39,898 bases of DNA from Flavonifractor sp. An112 (GTDB taxonomy: Bacteria; Bacillota; Clostridia; Oscillospirales; Oscillospiraceae), in assembly GCF_002161085.1 (NCBI RefSeq), contig NZ_NFLU01000020.1:1-39898 (forward strand), in the 5' to 3' direction. Position 1 is the stretch's first letter, and each line of letters opens with the position of its first letter. Shown piece by piece: positions 15,127 through 25,039 of this stretch. The notes under the pieces are model-generated. The model did not search any database and was not told where the DNA came from. It saw only the letters and a list, made by a program, of their open reading frames with translations. The translations under genes and the position numbers were made by a program.

Positions 15127-15279
15127 CTATTTATGCCCCTCTTCCGCGATAATGCGCTCCAGACAGCCCATCAGATCTGCCATGGTTTCCAGCCGCACCC
15201 CCATGTTGAGAATATGCTCCCGAAGGTGGGGCGGCATGGAGTCAAACTGGGGCCGGATTGCCGGATCAATATACGCCAT
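15127..15279 (-). CDS. Small conserved hypothetical protein (50 aa)
   Basis: The frame runs from ATG 15279 to TAG 15127-15129, with a strong CAGGAGGTGAT site 6 bp upstream. The peptide starts MAYIDPAIRPQFDSMPPHLR, continues with a Met-rich amphipathic helix (ILNMGVRLETMADLMG) and ends EEGHK. No signal peptide or membrane span is seen. I do not recognise the family. The ideal ribosome site and a base composition like its neighbours support a real gene. Confidence 0.6.
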   Translation of the reverse strand: MAYIDPAIRPQFDSMPPHLREHILNMGVRLETMADLMGCLERIIAEEGHK

Positions 15280-15287
15280 TCTATCAC

Positions 15288-15329
15288 CTCCTGCCGGTTA
15301 GTCTGCATAGCTAGTATAGCCGGCAGGAG
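15288..15329 (-). promoter_or_regulatory. Inverted repeat covering the ribosome site of the 50-aa gene
   Basis: CTCCTGCCGG (15288-15297) and CCGGCAGGAG (15320-15329) are exact complements around 22 bp. On the minus strand the 3' arm contains the AGGAG of the ribosome site, so pairing would hide it. The loop contains TATACT, which could instead be a -10 box, in which case the 5' arm would not be transcribed. Confidence 0.5.
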
Positions 15330-15392
15330 AAAAAAGGATACAGCGGGCATCAAAAAACGCGCCTCCGAAACAGAGACGCGGAAATTTTGGTC

Positions 15393-15434
15393 TGTCCCCA
15401 CCGCAGGGAGCGATTGCCGCCCTGCGGTGGGACA
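15393..15434. repeat. Strong hairpin between the amidase and the 50-aa gene
   Basis: TGTCCCCACCGCAGGG pairs with CCCTGCGGTGGGACA with one bulged C. It lies 153 bp beyond the amidase stop in the leftward direction. It may be the distal terminator of that gene or a dispersed repeat; no T run follows. The rest of 15280-15586 holds a TCTGGTATC/GATACCAGA repeat near 15485-15518 and no gene. Confidence 0.5.
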
Positions 15435-15586
15435 GTGGGTAGTGCGTTGAAAAGAGAGAGAAGAGAGGAGGAGTAATGTCATTGTTATCTCTGGTATCCT
15501 GACAGTCTCTATGATACCAGATTCCGCACCGAAGTGGTGAACCGTTTCGGAACTTATTGTGAACGAATTATGAACGCATGAGTATG

Positions 15587-16327
15587 TTACAGCAGTGTGA
15601 TAAATTGGCTGTTGGCCCAGCCCACCATGCCGTCCAGACGGACCACATACCAGTCCTCCCATTGGTTGAGGATGGTAAGGCGGGTACCGTCGTAGGCCCT
15701 GGCCAGCACAGCGGCGGTGGTGGAGGGTTTATCGCGGATGTTCAGATAGCCCCAGGAGACGTCCACAACGGCGGGACGGGGGGACTGAGGCTCCAGGAAG
15801 GGTAGACCAAAATACTCCGTCAGGGAGAGGACGATATTGCGGGCAATGGCGTCCAGGTTGTTCTGCACCCAGGCGGCATCGTCCGGGTTATCGTGATAGC
15901 CCAGCTCCAGGAACACCGAGGGGGCACGTACTCGCCGTACCTCGCCGATGGAGGTGGTAGACTCGGCCCGAACCTTATTAGGCAGGGGATAGATGGTTTT
16001 CAGACCATTGGCAATGAGCTGGGCGGCCCGCTTACCCTCTGTGGAGCTGGGATAATAGAAGACCACGATACCCCGGGCCTGACCGTATTGCTCTTCCGGT
16101 GCGGCGTTGGAGTGGAGAGCCAGGTGGAGATCGTAGTTCCCGGCGTTGGAGGCCCGGATAGAGGACAGGGCGGTCATGTCCGGGGTGTTGCGGGAAAAAC
16201 GGATGCCGGCAGCGGTGAGGTAGGGCTCCATAGCGTCAGCCAGACGATTCATCCACTCCTCTTCCGTACCGCCGTTGACGTACAGGTTGTTCTCCTGGGT
16301 GGAGGGGGAGAGGTAGATAATGGGCAT
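15587..16327 (-). CDS. N-acetylmuramoyl-L-alanine amidase with C-terminal SH3-like domain
   Basis: The 246-residue protein starts at ATG 16327 with AAGGAGG upstream. Residues about 1-170 form an Amidase_3 domain: LSPSTQENNLYVNGGTEEEW at the N-terminus in place of the common DPGHGG, LHLALHSNA with a zinc-ligand His, and FLELGYHDN with the catalytic Glu. A bacterial SH3 domain follows (about 180-246: WGYLNIRDKPSTTAAVLARA, WYVVRLDGMVGWANSQFI), which usually anchors such enzymes to peptidoglycan. No signal peptide is seen, so it may act in the forespore or after lysis, or be released by other means. It would cleave the amide bond between muramic acid and the stem peptide. Confidence 0.85.
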   Translation of the reverse strand: MPIIYLSPSTQENNLYVNGGTEEEWMNRLADAMEPYLTAAGIRFSRNTPDMTALSSIRASNAGNYDLHLALHSNAAPEEQYGQARGIVVFYYPSSTEGKRAAQLIANGLKTIYPLPNKVRAESTTSIGEVRRVRAPSVFLELGYHDNPDDAAWVQNNLDAIARNIVLSLTEYFGLPFLEPQSPRPAVVDVSWGYLNIRDKPSTTAAVLARAYDGTRLTILNQWEDWYVVRLDGMVGWANSQFITLL

Positions 16328-16387
16328 AAAAATAACCTCCTTTTCCCCATGCTATGCGGGAGAAGGGGGGGCTGCGCACCAGAAACA

Positions 16388-16416
16388 GTCCCCGGTGCGT
16401 AAAACGCACCGGGGAC
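16388..16416 (-). terminator. Hairpin after pckA
   Basis: GTCCCCGGTGCGT and ACGCACCGGGGAC are exact complements around AAA. It lies 25 bp past the pckA stop in the leftward direction; the T run on that strand is short (TGTTTCT). Confidence 0.7.
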
Positions 16417-16440
16417 GGCGAAAGGATGTATGTAAATAAC

Positions 16441-18048
<1,608 letters not shown>

Positions 18049-18132
18049 AATGCATGACCTCTTTCCCGTATTGATCTCTCTGGGGCTCTGGCGGGGCGGA
18101 CAAGCCCCGGAAGTTACAAATCCCATGGGATA

Positions 18133-18161
18133 ATCATACACAGATTTAGGCATAATGTCAA
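18133..18161 (-). promoter_or_regulatory. pckA promoter
   Basis: Minus-strand -35 TTGACA (18156-18161), exact 17-bp spacer and -10 TATGAT (18133-18138). It leaves a leader of about 80 nt before the pckA start. Confidence 0.85.
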
Positions 18162-18234
18162 TTCCCCTGTGCCAGGCGATTTTGCAATTTTCTTTCCCGG
18201 CAGTTTCAATCTGCCTTTTGAAGTACCAGGAACT

Positions 18235-19098
18235 TCAAGCTCCAAGCGCCCGAAGCGCACGGGCCAGAAGGGCAAACTCTTGGATGCCCAGCCGCTCGCC
18301 GCGGACCCCCTCAGGCAGTCCGGCGTCGGCAATGGCCTGCCGCAGCTGATCCTTGCTCAACCGGTCGCCGAAAGCGGCGGACAGACCGTTGAGCAGGGTC
18401 TTGCGGCGCTGGGCAAAGGAGGCGCGCACGACCCGGAAGAAGAAGTCGTCCTCCACCAGGGTCTGTACCGGCTCAGACCGGGGCACCATGCGGATTACCG
18501 CCGAGGTCACCTTGGGGGCAGGCAGAAAGCACTCCGGAGGCACTTCAAAGAGATACTCCGGCTGGGTGTAGTACTGGCAGAACAGGGAGAAAGCGCCGTA
18601 ATCCGCCGTACCGGGATCGGCGCAGATCCGTTTGGCCACTTCCCGCTGGATCATTACCGTGATGGAGGCAAAGCAGCCTGCCTCAATGAGGGCGGTAATG
18701 ACGGGGGTGGTAATGTTGTAGGGCAGGTTGGCACAGGCCACCGGGGTGAGGCCGGGAAACTGTTCCGCGGCCAGGGCGGCCAGATCCAGCTTCATGGCGT
18801 CCCCGGGGATGACAGTCACATTGTCAAAGGGAGAGAGGGTCTCCGCCAGAATGGGCAGCAAGTCCCGATCCAGCTCAATGGCAGCTACCCTGCCTGCCCG
18901 GCGGGCCAGCTGAACGGTGAGAGGACCGATGCCCGGTCCGATCTCCAGAGCGCCGCAGGTCTCGTCGGCGCCAGAGGCGTCGGCAATGTCCTGGGGCACC
19001 CAGCCCTGAATGAGAAAATTCTGGCCCATGCTTTTGGAAAAACGAAAGCCGTGGCGGCCCAACAGGGCCTTGATGTCATTGCTGTTGCAGAGATCCAT
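18235..19098 (-). CDS. rsmA: 16S rRNA dimethyladenosine transferase
   Basis: The 287-residue RsmA/KsgA methylates two adjacent adenines near the 3' end of 16S rRNA during 30S maturation, using S-adenosylmethionine. It shows the family's SMGQNFLI start, the SAM-binding motif LEIGPGIGPLT, the acidic IELDRDL, GDAMKLDL, catalytic NLPYNITTPV, and the C-terminal FLPAPKVTSAV and FAQRRKTLLNGL. The ATG 19098 follows GAGGTGG. It has its own promoter overlapping the end of the sensor kinase gene. A weak stem (TTGAAGT/ACTTCAA, about 18220-18240) ends it. Confidence 0.95.
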   Translation of the reverse strand: MDLCNSNDIKALLGRHGFRFSKSMGQNFLIQGWVPQDIADASGADETCGALEIGPGIGPLTVQLARRAGRVAAIELDRDLLPILAETLSPFDNVTVIPGDAMKLDLAALAAEQFPGLTPVACANLPYNITTPVITALIEAGCFASITVMIQREVAKRICADPGTADYGAFSLFCQYYTQPEYLFEVPPECFLPAPKVTSAVIRMVPRSEPVQTLVEDDFFFRVVRASFAQRRKTLLNGLSAAFGDRLSKDQLRQAIADAGLPEGVRGERLGIQEFALLARALRALGA

Positions 19099-19125
19099 AA
19101 TCCACCTCGCACACGTATTGACATC

Positions 19126-19154
19126 AGTATACGGGAAACAGAATGAAAATACAA
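19126..19154 (-). promoter_or_regulatory. rsmA promoter
   Basis: Minus-strand -35 TTGTAT (19149-19154), 17-bp spacer and -10 TATACT (19126-19131), between the histidine kinase stop and the rsmA start. Confidence 0.7.
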
Positions 19155-19156
19155 GC

Positions 19157-20413
19157 CTACCGCCGGGGCAGCCGGACAGCGAAAGTGGTGCCGCTGTCCG
19201 GGGTGCTGGTCACGGAAATCCTGCCCCGGTGGGTTTCGGTAATGCTCTTGGCGATGGCCAGCCCCAGACCATAGCCCCCCTGAGCCCGGTCCCGGGCGGC
19301 ATCCGCCCGGTAGAACCGCTCGAATAGGTGAGGCAGGTGTTCCGCCGGAATGGGAGCGCCGGTGTTGTGGACGCTGAGGCGCAGCTTGTCCTGCTGGCGG
19401 GTCAGCGTAATCCGGACCTCCGGGTTGGGTGGACCGGCGTATTTCACCGCATTGTCCAGCAAAATACGTACCAGCCGCCGCAGCTGCCCCTCATCCCCGG
19501 TGAGTGTCAGCTCTGGATCGATGTGGGACTCCAGGGCCACCCCCGCCTCAAAGGCCACCGGTTCAAAGGGGAGCAGGCAGCCCTGGACCAGCTGGCTCAG
19601 ATCCACCTGGGTGGGATGGGTAGGCAGCCGGGCGCTGTCCGATTTGGCCAAAAAGAGCAGGTCCTCCACCAGCCCCTTCATCTGGCGGGCCTCCTCCTGG
19701 GTGTAGCTGAGCCACTTGGACTGGCTTTCCACCGTGTCCGACGGATGGGCCAGAACGATCCCGGTATTGGCCAGAATTACGGTCAGCGGTGTTTTCAGCT
19801 CATGGGAGGCGTCGGCCACAAATTGCCTCTGCTGTTTCCAGGCCTTTTCCACCGGCCGGAGGGCCAGGGAGGCCAGAAACAGACTGACAAAGAAAAAGGC
19901 GGCCATGGCCAGCAGCCAGATCAGCAGGCAGGTGAGAAAGAGGTTGCGCAGGGTACTGCGTTCCCAGGACAGGTCGGCGAAGGCGATACGGATGGTGCCG
20001 TCAGGCTTCTCCTCCATCAAAAAGCGCAGGCCCAGATCGGCCAGCACGCCACTGTCCTGTTCCGAGTCCATGGCCTCCTGAGCGGCCTGGGCGGCGGTCT
20101 CCTCCGACACATCCACATGGCCGCCGTCGTTGATGGAGGTGACCTGTCCATCCTCCATAGTAACGGAAAAAACGGGCACCATGGAGGCATTGCGGTCCCG
20201 GTCCATGCCGTCCTGCTCCGGCGGAGAGCCGATCTCAAACCGGGGCGGCAGCTCGTCATCTCCCCGATTCAGCGCCATATGGAGGGCGGCGGTTCCCTGA
20301 TCAGCCAGCCTCCGGGCGTTGGAGGAGAGCAGCAGGGCAAAGACCACCGTTAAAACCAGTCCCACCAGCAGCAGGTTGATGAGGATAAACTTCCACCGCA
20401 GCCGTCGGATCAT
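19157..20413 (-). CDS. Membrane sensor histidine kinase
   Basis: The 418-residue kinase has a first membrane segment (about residues 10-30), an extracytoplasmic region with many acidic residues (about 31-150), and a second membrane segment (about 155-180). Then come HisKA (DASHELKTPLTVILANTG, phospho-acceptor His) and an HATPase domain with N box LLDNAVKYAG, F box LFERFYRAD and G box YGLGLAIAKS. It starts at ATG 20413, overlapping the response regulator stop by 4 bp, so the pair is co-translated. The sensed signal is unknown. The divergent efflux operon suggests a cell-envelope stress or antimicrobial signal (inference). Confidence 0.92.
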   Translation of the reverse strand: MIRRLRWKFILINLLLVGLVLTVVFALLLSSNARRLADQGTAALHMALNRGDDELPPRFEIGSPPEQDGMDRDRNASMVPVFSVTMEDGQVTSINDGGHVDVSEETAAQAAQEAMDSEQDSGVLADLGLRFLMEEKPDGTIRIAFADLSWERSTLRNLFLTCLLIWLLAMAAFFFVSLFLASLALRPVEKAWKQQRQFVADASHELKTPLTVILANTGIVLAHPSDTVESQSKWLSYTQEEARQMKGLVEDLLFLAKSDSARLPTHPTQVDLSQLVQGCLLPFEPVAFEAGVALESHIDPELTLTGDEGQLRRLVRILLDNAVKYAGPPNPEVRITLTRQQDKLRLSVHNTGAPIPAEHLPHLFERFYRADAARDRAQGGYGLGLAIAKSITETHRGRISVTSTPDSGTTFAVRLPRR

Positions 20414-21087
20414 GAGACGGGCACCTCCAGATAATAGCCCACCTTCCGGACGGTACCGATACTCACATTGGATTCCAGAAATGTGAGCTTTTTGCGCAGA
20501 AAGGAGATATATACCTCCACATTGTTGTCCTCCGCATCGGAATCCAGCCCCCAGACCCGGGCGATGATATCCTCCTTGGGTACCACGGCCCGGGGATGGA
20601 CCATCAGCTGCCGCAGTACATCAAACTCCTTAAAGCCCAGACGCACCGATTTGTCCCCCTGCCGCAGACAGCGGGTGGATAAGTCCAGGATCAGGTCCCC
20701 GGCGGTGAGCTGCTCGCCGATGACCTCCCCCTGCCGCCGGGTGAGGGCCCGCACACGAGCCAGCAGCTCCCCGATGTCAAAGGGCTTGGTCATGTAGTCG
20801 TCGGCGCCGTGGTCCAGACCGGCGATCTTGTCCGGCATCTCATCCCGGGCGGTGAGCATGAGGATGGGGGTGGACACATGGGCGTGACGCAGGCGGCTGG
20901 CTACCTCAAAGCCGTCCAGCTTGGGCAGCATCACGTCCAGCACGATCACGTCGTATTGCTCCGTCAGGGCATAGTCCAGCCCGTCGGCCCCGTCATATAC
21001 CACATCCGTCTGATAGCGCTGCTCCGCCATGATTTGGCCCAGGGCCTCCGCCAGCCGGCGCTCATCTTCTACGATTAAAACTCTCAT
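20410..21087 (-). CDS. OmpR-family response regulator
   Basis: The 225-residue regulator has a receiver domain with acidic pocket EDE near residue 7, phospho-acceptor Asp in VIVLDVMLPKLDG, Thr in LTAR and Lys in TKPFDIGELLARV. A C-terminal winged helix follows (FKEFDVLRQLMVHPRAVVPK, EDNNVEVYISFLRKKL, GTVRKVGYYLE). The ATG 21087 follows GAAAGGAT. It heads a leftward operon with the sensor kinase. OmpR-type regulators bind direct repeats with about 11-bp period; such repeats lie in front of both this gene and the divergent efflux operon. Confidence 0.94.
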   Translation of the reverse strand: MRVLIVEDERRLAEALGQIMAEQRYQTDVVYDGADGLDYALTEQYDVIVLDVMLPKLDGFEVASRLRHAHVSTPILMLTARDEMPDKIAGLDHGADDYMTKPFDIGELLARVRALTRRQGEVIGEQLTAGDLILDLSTRCLRQGDKSVRLGFKEFDVLRQLMVHPRAVVPKEDIIARVWGLDSDAEDNNVEVYISFLRKKLTFLESNVSIGTVRKVGYYLEVPVS

Positions 21088-21130
21088 AGGTAAGATCCTT
21101 TCCTGTTTGGTATGCGTATTTGCTGAGCAA

Positions 21131-21163
21131 AGGATACCGTTCCATCCTGAAATTTATCTGAAA
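21131..21163 (-). promoter_or_regulatory. Promoter and TTTCAG-N5-TTTCAG repeat of the two-component operon
   Basis: On the minus strand TTTCAG-ATAAA-TTTCAG (21163 to 21147) is followed after exactly 10 bp by a -10 like TATCCT (21131-21136). There is no good -35, as in promoters activated by OmpR-family proteins. The same arrangement recurs for the divergent operon. Confidence 0.65.
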
Positions 21164-21226
21164 ATATGATAGAAAAATGGAAAGAAAAAAGGATTTACAG
21201 AGTGTTAACAATTCCAGCGCTGGATT

Positions 21227-21259
21227 TTTCAGGGTAATTTCAGATTGACAAATTATACT
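21227..21259 (+). promoter_or_regulatory. Promoter and TTTCAG-N5-TTTCAG repeat of the efflux operon
   Basis: TTTCAG-GGTAA-TTTCAG (21227-21243) is followed after exactly 10 bp by a -10 box TATACT (21254-21259). The repeat covers the -35 position. A TTGACA at 21245-21250 has no -10 at proper distance and is not thought to be used. Confidence 0.65.
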
Positions 21260-21293
21260 GACCCAGAATCCGGAACAGACGGGAGGACCCACC

Positions 21294-23099
21294 ATGGAAT
21301 GTGCAGAAATCATGCCCCAGGAGACCCCACAGATCCCAAAGAAAGCCCGGCGTAAGTTTCCCATCAAGCGGGCCGTGGCCCTGGTTGTGGCGGCAGCTGT
21401 TGTCGTAGGCGGCGGTTTTGGCATCAAGACCCTTTTCTTTCAGAATGAGACTCAGACGGCCCTGACCGAAACCACCACCTATGGCAGCCTGTCTACGGTC
21501 ATTGAAGGAACAGGTACCACCATGCCAGCGGATAGCGTTACTTATACCACAGCCTCCGCGGCGGAGATCACCGGGGTCTATGTGTCCGCCGGTGATACAG
21601 TGGCGGCGGGAGACCTGCTCTATACCCAGGACGACTCTGAGCTGGATGAGGAGATCGAAGGCTATCAGGACGAACTGACCGAGCTGGAGAATACCCTGTC
21701 CGATGCCTCCGATCAGCTGTCTGAATTGAATGAGCGGCTGGCTGACCTGACTGTGACCGCACCCTTCTCCGGCAGGATCACCGATGTGACCGTCCGGGCG
21801 GGGGACAGTGTGGGATCGGGTACCAAGCTGGCTACCCTGGTGGACGACAGCAAGATGACCCTCACCCAGTATTTCAGCTATGCCTACGAGGACCAGATCT
21901 ATGTGGGCATGAAGGCGGGGGTGTCCATCGCCAGCCTCATGACCACCCTGGATGGCACCGTGACGGAGATCAAGAAAGTGGACCGGGTCACCGCCGAGGG
22001 CACCCGCTGCTTTGCGGTGACGGTGACGGTGGATAATCCGGGGGCCCTCAGCGAGGGTATGACCGGCGCGGGCTACCTGCTGACCGGCAGTGGGGAGAAA
22101 CTCTATCCCGCTGTGGAGGGCACGCTGGAACCCTATGCCAGCGAGGACATCACCGCCACCGAGAGTGGCAAGCTGACGGCAGTCAACGTGGATGATTATG
22201 AGACGGTGACCGCCGGGGCTGCCCTCTTTATCATTGACGGCTCCGATCTGGAGGACCAGGTGGAGACCACCCAGCGGAGCATTACCCAGACCCAGGAAAA
22301 AATCACCCAGACCCAGGAGAAGATCACCGAAGCGGAGGAAAAGCGCTCCGACTACCAGGTGACAGCGGAGATCGACGGGAAGATCATCATGGTTGGGATA
22401 CAGGAGGGGGAGGCTCCCCGGCAGGCGGGGCAGACCGCAGTGACCCTCTACAACCTGGACTCCATGACCATTACCGCCAACATTGACGAGCTGGACATTG
22501 ACAGCATCACCATGGGCATGGAGGTGGACATCACCCAGTCCGGGGCGGAGAGCGACACCCACTATACCGGCACGGTGACCGCCATCAGCTATGAGGCCAC
22601 CAACACCAACGGCGTGGCCTACTTCCCCATCACCATCACCATTCCCAGTGAAGGGGCCCTGTCCGCCGGCGTCAACGTGTCCTACACCATCACCGTGGGT
22701 GACGAGTCGGAGGGTGTGCTTGCCCCCATCGCGGCGTTGAAGAGCACCAGCGAGGGCACCTGCCTCTTTGTGAAGGCGGATACCCGGCCGGACAACGCGG
22801 TGGATCTGGAGGACGGCGTGGTGCCAGACGGATTCTATGCCGTGCCGGTGGAGACCGGGGTGTCCAACAGCCAGTATGTCCGCATCCTCTCCGGCGTGGA
22901 GGAGGGGGTGGAGGTATTCACCCGTTATCAGCAGACGGCCCCCTCCGGCGGCGATACCACCAGCCAGAGCGGTGAGGAACAGGGCTTTGAGGGCATGGGT
23001 GACTTCTCCGGCGGCCGGCCCGGTGGTATGGAGCAGGGCGGCGGCATGATGCCCGGCGGTAATATGGGCGGCGGCATGAGCGGCGGCCCCATGGGCTAG
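21294..23099 (+). CDS. Membrane-fusion (HlyD/MacA-like) efflux adaptor
   Basis: The 601-residue protein starts at ATG 21294 after GGGAGG. A single N-terminal membrane anchor lies at about 25-45 (AVALVVAAAVVVGGGFGIKT). Two lipoyl/biotinyl-like hybrid segments are visible (EITGVYVSAGDTVAAGDLLY and VTAPFSGRITDVTVRAGDSV). A coiled coil has repeated heptads (ITQTQEK twice, then ITEAEEK), and beta-barrel regions follow. It ends in a Gly/Met-rich tail (GGRPGGMEQGGGMMPGG). It would link the ABC transporter encoded next to the cell exterior. First gene of a four-gene operon probably under the adjacent two-component system. It is longer than typical MacA (about 370) because of a second barrel-like insert and the tail. 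Confidence 0.85.
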   Translation: MECAEIMPQETPQIPKKARRKFPIKRAVALVVAAAVVVGGGFGIKTLFFQNETQTALTETTTYGSLSTVIEGTGTTMPADSVTYTTASAAEITGVYVSAGDTVAAGDLLYTQDDSELDEEIEGYQDELTELENTLSDASDQLSELNERLADLTVTAPFSGRITDVTVRAGDSVGSGTKLATLVDDSKMTLTQYFSYAYEDQIYVGMKAGVSIASLMTTLDGTVTEIKKVDRVTAEGTRCFAVTVTVDNPGALSEGMTGAGYLLTGSGEKLYPAVEGTLEPYASEDITATESGKLTAVNVDDYETVTAGAALFIIDGSDLEDQVETTQRSITQTQEKITQTQEKITEAEEKRSDYQVTAEIDGKIIMVGIQEGEAPRQAGQTAVTLYNLDSMTITANIDELDIDSITMGMEVDITQSGAESDTHYTGTVTAISYEATNTNGVAYFPITITIPSEGALSAGVNVSYTITVGDESEGVLAPIAALKSTSEGTCLFVKADTRPDNAVDLEDGVVPDGFYAVPVETGVSNSQYVRILSGVEEGVEVFTRYQQTAPSGGDTTSQSGEEQGFEGMGDFSGGRPGGMEQGGGMMPGGNMGGGMSGGPMG

Positions 23100-23110
23100 G
23101 AGGTGGCGAA

Positions 23111-23842
23111 ATGAGTTTGATCCGACTGGACAACGTGTATAAGATCTACGGCGAGGGCAGGGAAAACCAGGTCAACGCCCTGGACGGCGTGACGCTGGAG
23201 ATCAACCAGGGAGAATTTGTGGCCATCATTGGTACCTCCGGCTCGGGCAAGTCCACCATGATGAACATTCTGGGCTGCCTGGATGTACCCACCCGGGGGG
23301 AGTACTATCTGGACGGCATCCCCATCAGCCAGCGTGGGCGGCGGGAGCTGGAGCTCATCCGCTCCCGGAAGATCGCCTTCATCTTTCAGGGCTACAACCT
23401 GATCCCCTCCCTCAGCGTGTGGCAGAATGTAGCTCTGCCTATGCTCTACCAGAAGGTGCCCCTGGCCCAGAGGAAGGCGCGGGCTATGGAGGCCCTGGAG
23501 CGTGTGGAGATCGCGGCCAAGGCGGACTACCGGCCCGGCCAGCTCTCCGGCGGCCAGCAGCAGCGGGTGGCCATTGCCCGGGCCATTGCGGCCCAGTCTC
23601 CCGTGCTGATGGCCGACGAGCCCACCGGCGCCCTGGACTCCAAGACCGGCGCCCAGGTGCTGGCCCTCATGCGGGAAATGAACCGGACGGGCACCACCGT
23701 GATCCTCATTACCCACGACAACGGCATTGCAGCCCAGGCCGACCGCACGGTGCGGGTGAAGGACGGGAAGATCGTCCACGACAGCCTGTGGGACGGGGTG
23801 CTGGTGGATCTGGACGTGCCGGCAAGGCGGGTGGCGCCGTGA
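23111..23842 (+). CDS. ABC transporter ATP-binding protein (MacB/LolD-like)
   Basis: The 243-residue ATPase has Walker [17 protein letters not shown] loop [17 protein letters not shown], signature [16 protein letters not shown], Walker [13 protein letters not shown] and the H-loop His in LITHDN. It starts at ATG 23111, 11 bp after the adaptor stop, with AGGAGG inside that stop region. Its stop overlaps the GTG of the permease. It powers the FtsX/MacB-type permease for export of an unknown substrate such as a peptide or drug. Confidence 0.94.
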   Translation: MSLIRLDNVYKIYGEGRENQVNALDGVTLEINQGEFVAIIGTSGSGKSTMMNILGCLDVPTRGEYYLDGIPISQRGRRELELIRSRKIAFIFQGYNLIPSLSVWQNVALPMLYQKVPLAQRKARAMEALERVEIAAKADYRPGQLSGGQQQRVAIARAIAAQSPVLMADEPTGALDSKTGAQVLALMREMNRTGTTVILITHDNGIAAQADRTVRVKDGKIVHDSLWDGVLVDLDVPARRVAP

Positions 23843-25020
23843 ACGCACTGGGTATGGCCCTGGAGTCCATCCGGGAGAAGAAAGGGCGCTCCTTCCTCAC
23901 CATGCTGGGCATTATCATCGGCGTCACCGCCGTGCTGGTGCTGGTGGCTCTGGTGTCTGGCTACAACGCCGACATCACCGCCTACTATGAGAAGCTGGGC
24001 GTCAACAAGGTCAATGTCACTGTGACCTGGTACGACACCAGCCGCAGCGTGGATGTGATGAGCGCCCTGTATGACTACTGCGATGAGGAACTGAGCGACA
24101 CGGTAGAAGGGGTGAGCCCCGACCTGCCCACCGCATTGCCTATGAAATACCGTACCACCACCCTGGACAGTAGTACCGTATATCTGGGCAGCGACGAATA
24201 TGCTGTGTGCAACAACTACACCCTGGAGAGCGGTCGGGACATCAATGCCTTTGACATTGAACAGCGCAACCGGGTGTGCGTGCTGGGGTCCTACGTGGCG
24301 GACAGCCTGTTCCAGTATGCCGACCCCATTGGGGAGACGGTGTATCTGGGGGGCGAGCCCTTTACCGTGGTGGGTACTTACTACCAGAAGGACGGGGGCA
24401 CCGAGGGGTCCATGGACGATATGGCGGTGATCCCTTACTCCCTGGATCGGGCCATCCTCCAGATCGACTACCTCACCTCCTTTACAGTGAAAGTGGATAA
24501 ATCGGATAACATGGACGCCGTCATGGCGGATTTGGAGGTCTTTCTGGCCGACACCATCTCCTCCACAGTGGGAGAATATGATCTGGAAAACGGCAACGCC
24601 GCCATGACTGAGTCCACCGAAGAGATGACCTCCATGAGCGTGGTGCTGGGCGGCATCGCCGGTATCGCCCTGCTGGTGGGCGGCATCGGCATCATGAACA
24701 TCATGCTGGTCACCGTCACCGAGCGCACCCGGGAGATCGGCATTAAAAAGTCCATCGGCGCGCCCCGGGGGGAGATCATCGGCCAGTTCCTGGTGGAGGC
24801 CGCCATCCTCAGCGGCATGGGCGGCGTCATCGGCATTTTGCTGGGCTACGGCCTGAGCCTGATCCTGGGCAAGGCCATGTACGACCTGATCCTCTTCCCG
24901 GACAGCCTGGTGACGGCGGGGGCCTTTGGCTTCTCGGTGATCATCGGCATTGTGTTCGGCATCTACCCGGCGGTGAAGGCCTCCAACCTCCAGCCGGTGG
25001 ACGCCCTCCGGGCGGATTGA
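23839..25020 (+). CDS. MacB/FtsX-family ABC transporter permease
   Basis: The 393-residue permease starts at GTG 23839, overlapping the ATPase stop by 4 bp (GTGA), with the N-terminus [20 protein letters not shown]. The first membrane helix is [20 protein letters not shown], followed by a large extracellular MacB-like domain (about 45-265). Three C-terminal helices follow, with the conserved [20 protein letters not shown] coupling segment and the end [21 protein letters not shown] longer frame from 23419 is a shadow of the ATPase gene. It acts as a dimer with the ATPase and the adaptor. Confidence 0.93.
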   Translation: MNALGMALESIREKKGRSFLTMLGIIIGVTAVLVLVALVSGYNADITAYYEKLGVNKVNVTVTWYDTSRSVDVMSALYDYCDEELSDTVEGVSPDLPTALPMKYRTTTLDSSTVYLGSDEYAVCNNYTLESGRDINAFDIEQRNRVCVLGSYVADSLFQYADPIGETVYLGGEPFTVVGTYYQKDGGTEGSMDDMAVIPYSLDRAILQIDYLTSFTVKVDKSDNMDAVMADLEVFLADTISSTVGEYDLENGNAAMTESTEEMTSMSVVLGGIAGIALLVGGIGIMNIMLVTVTERTREIGIKKSIGAPRGEIIGQFLVEAAILSGMGGVIGILLGYGLSLILGKAMYDLILFPDSLVTAGAFGFSVIIGIVFGIYPAVKASNLQPVDALRAD

Positions 25021-25039
25021 ACAGAAGGAGGAGATTCCA

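Noticed and set aside
18049-18153. Extended N-terminus of PEP carboxykinase
   Set aside because: The extension covers the promoter -10 box and leader and has no ribosome site; homologues start near MANIDL.
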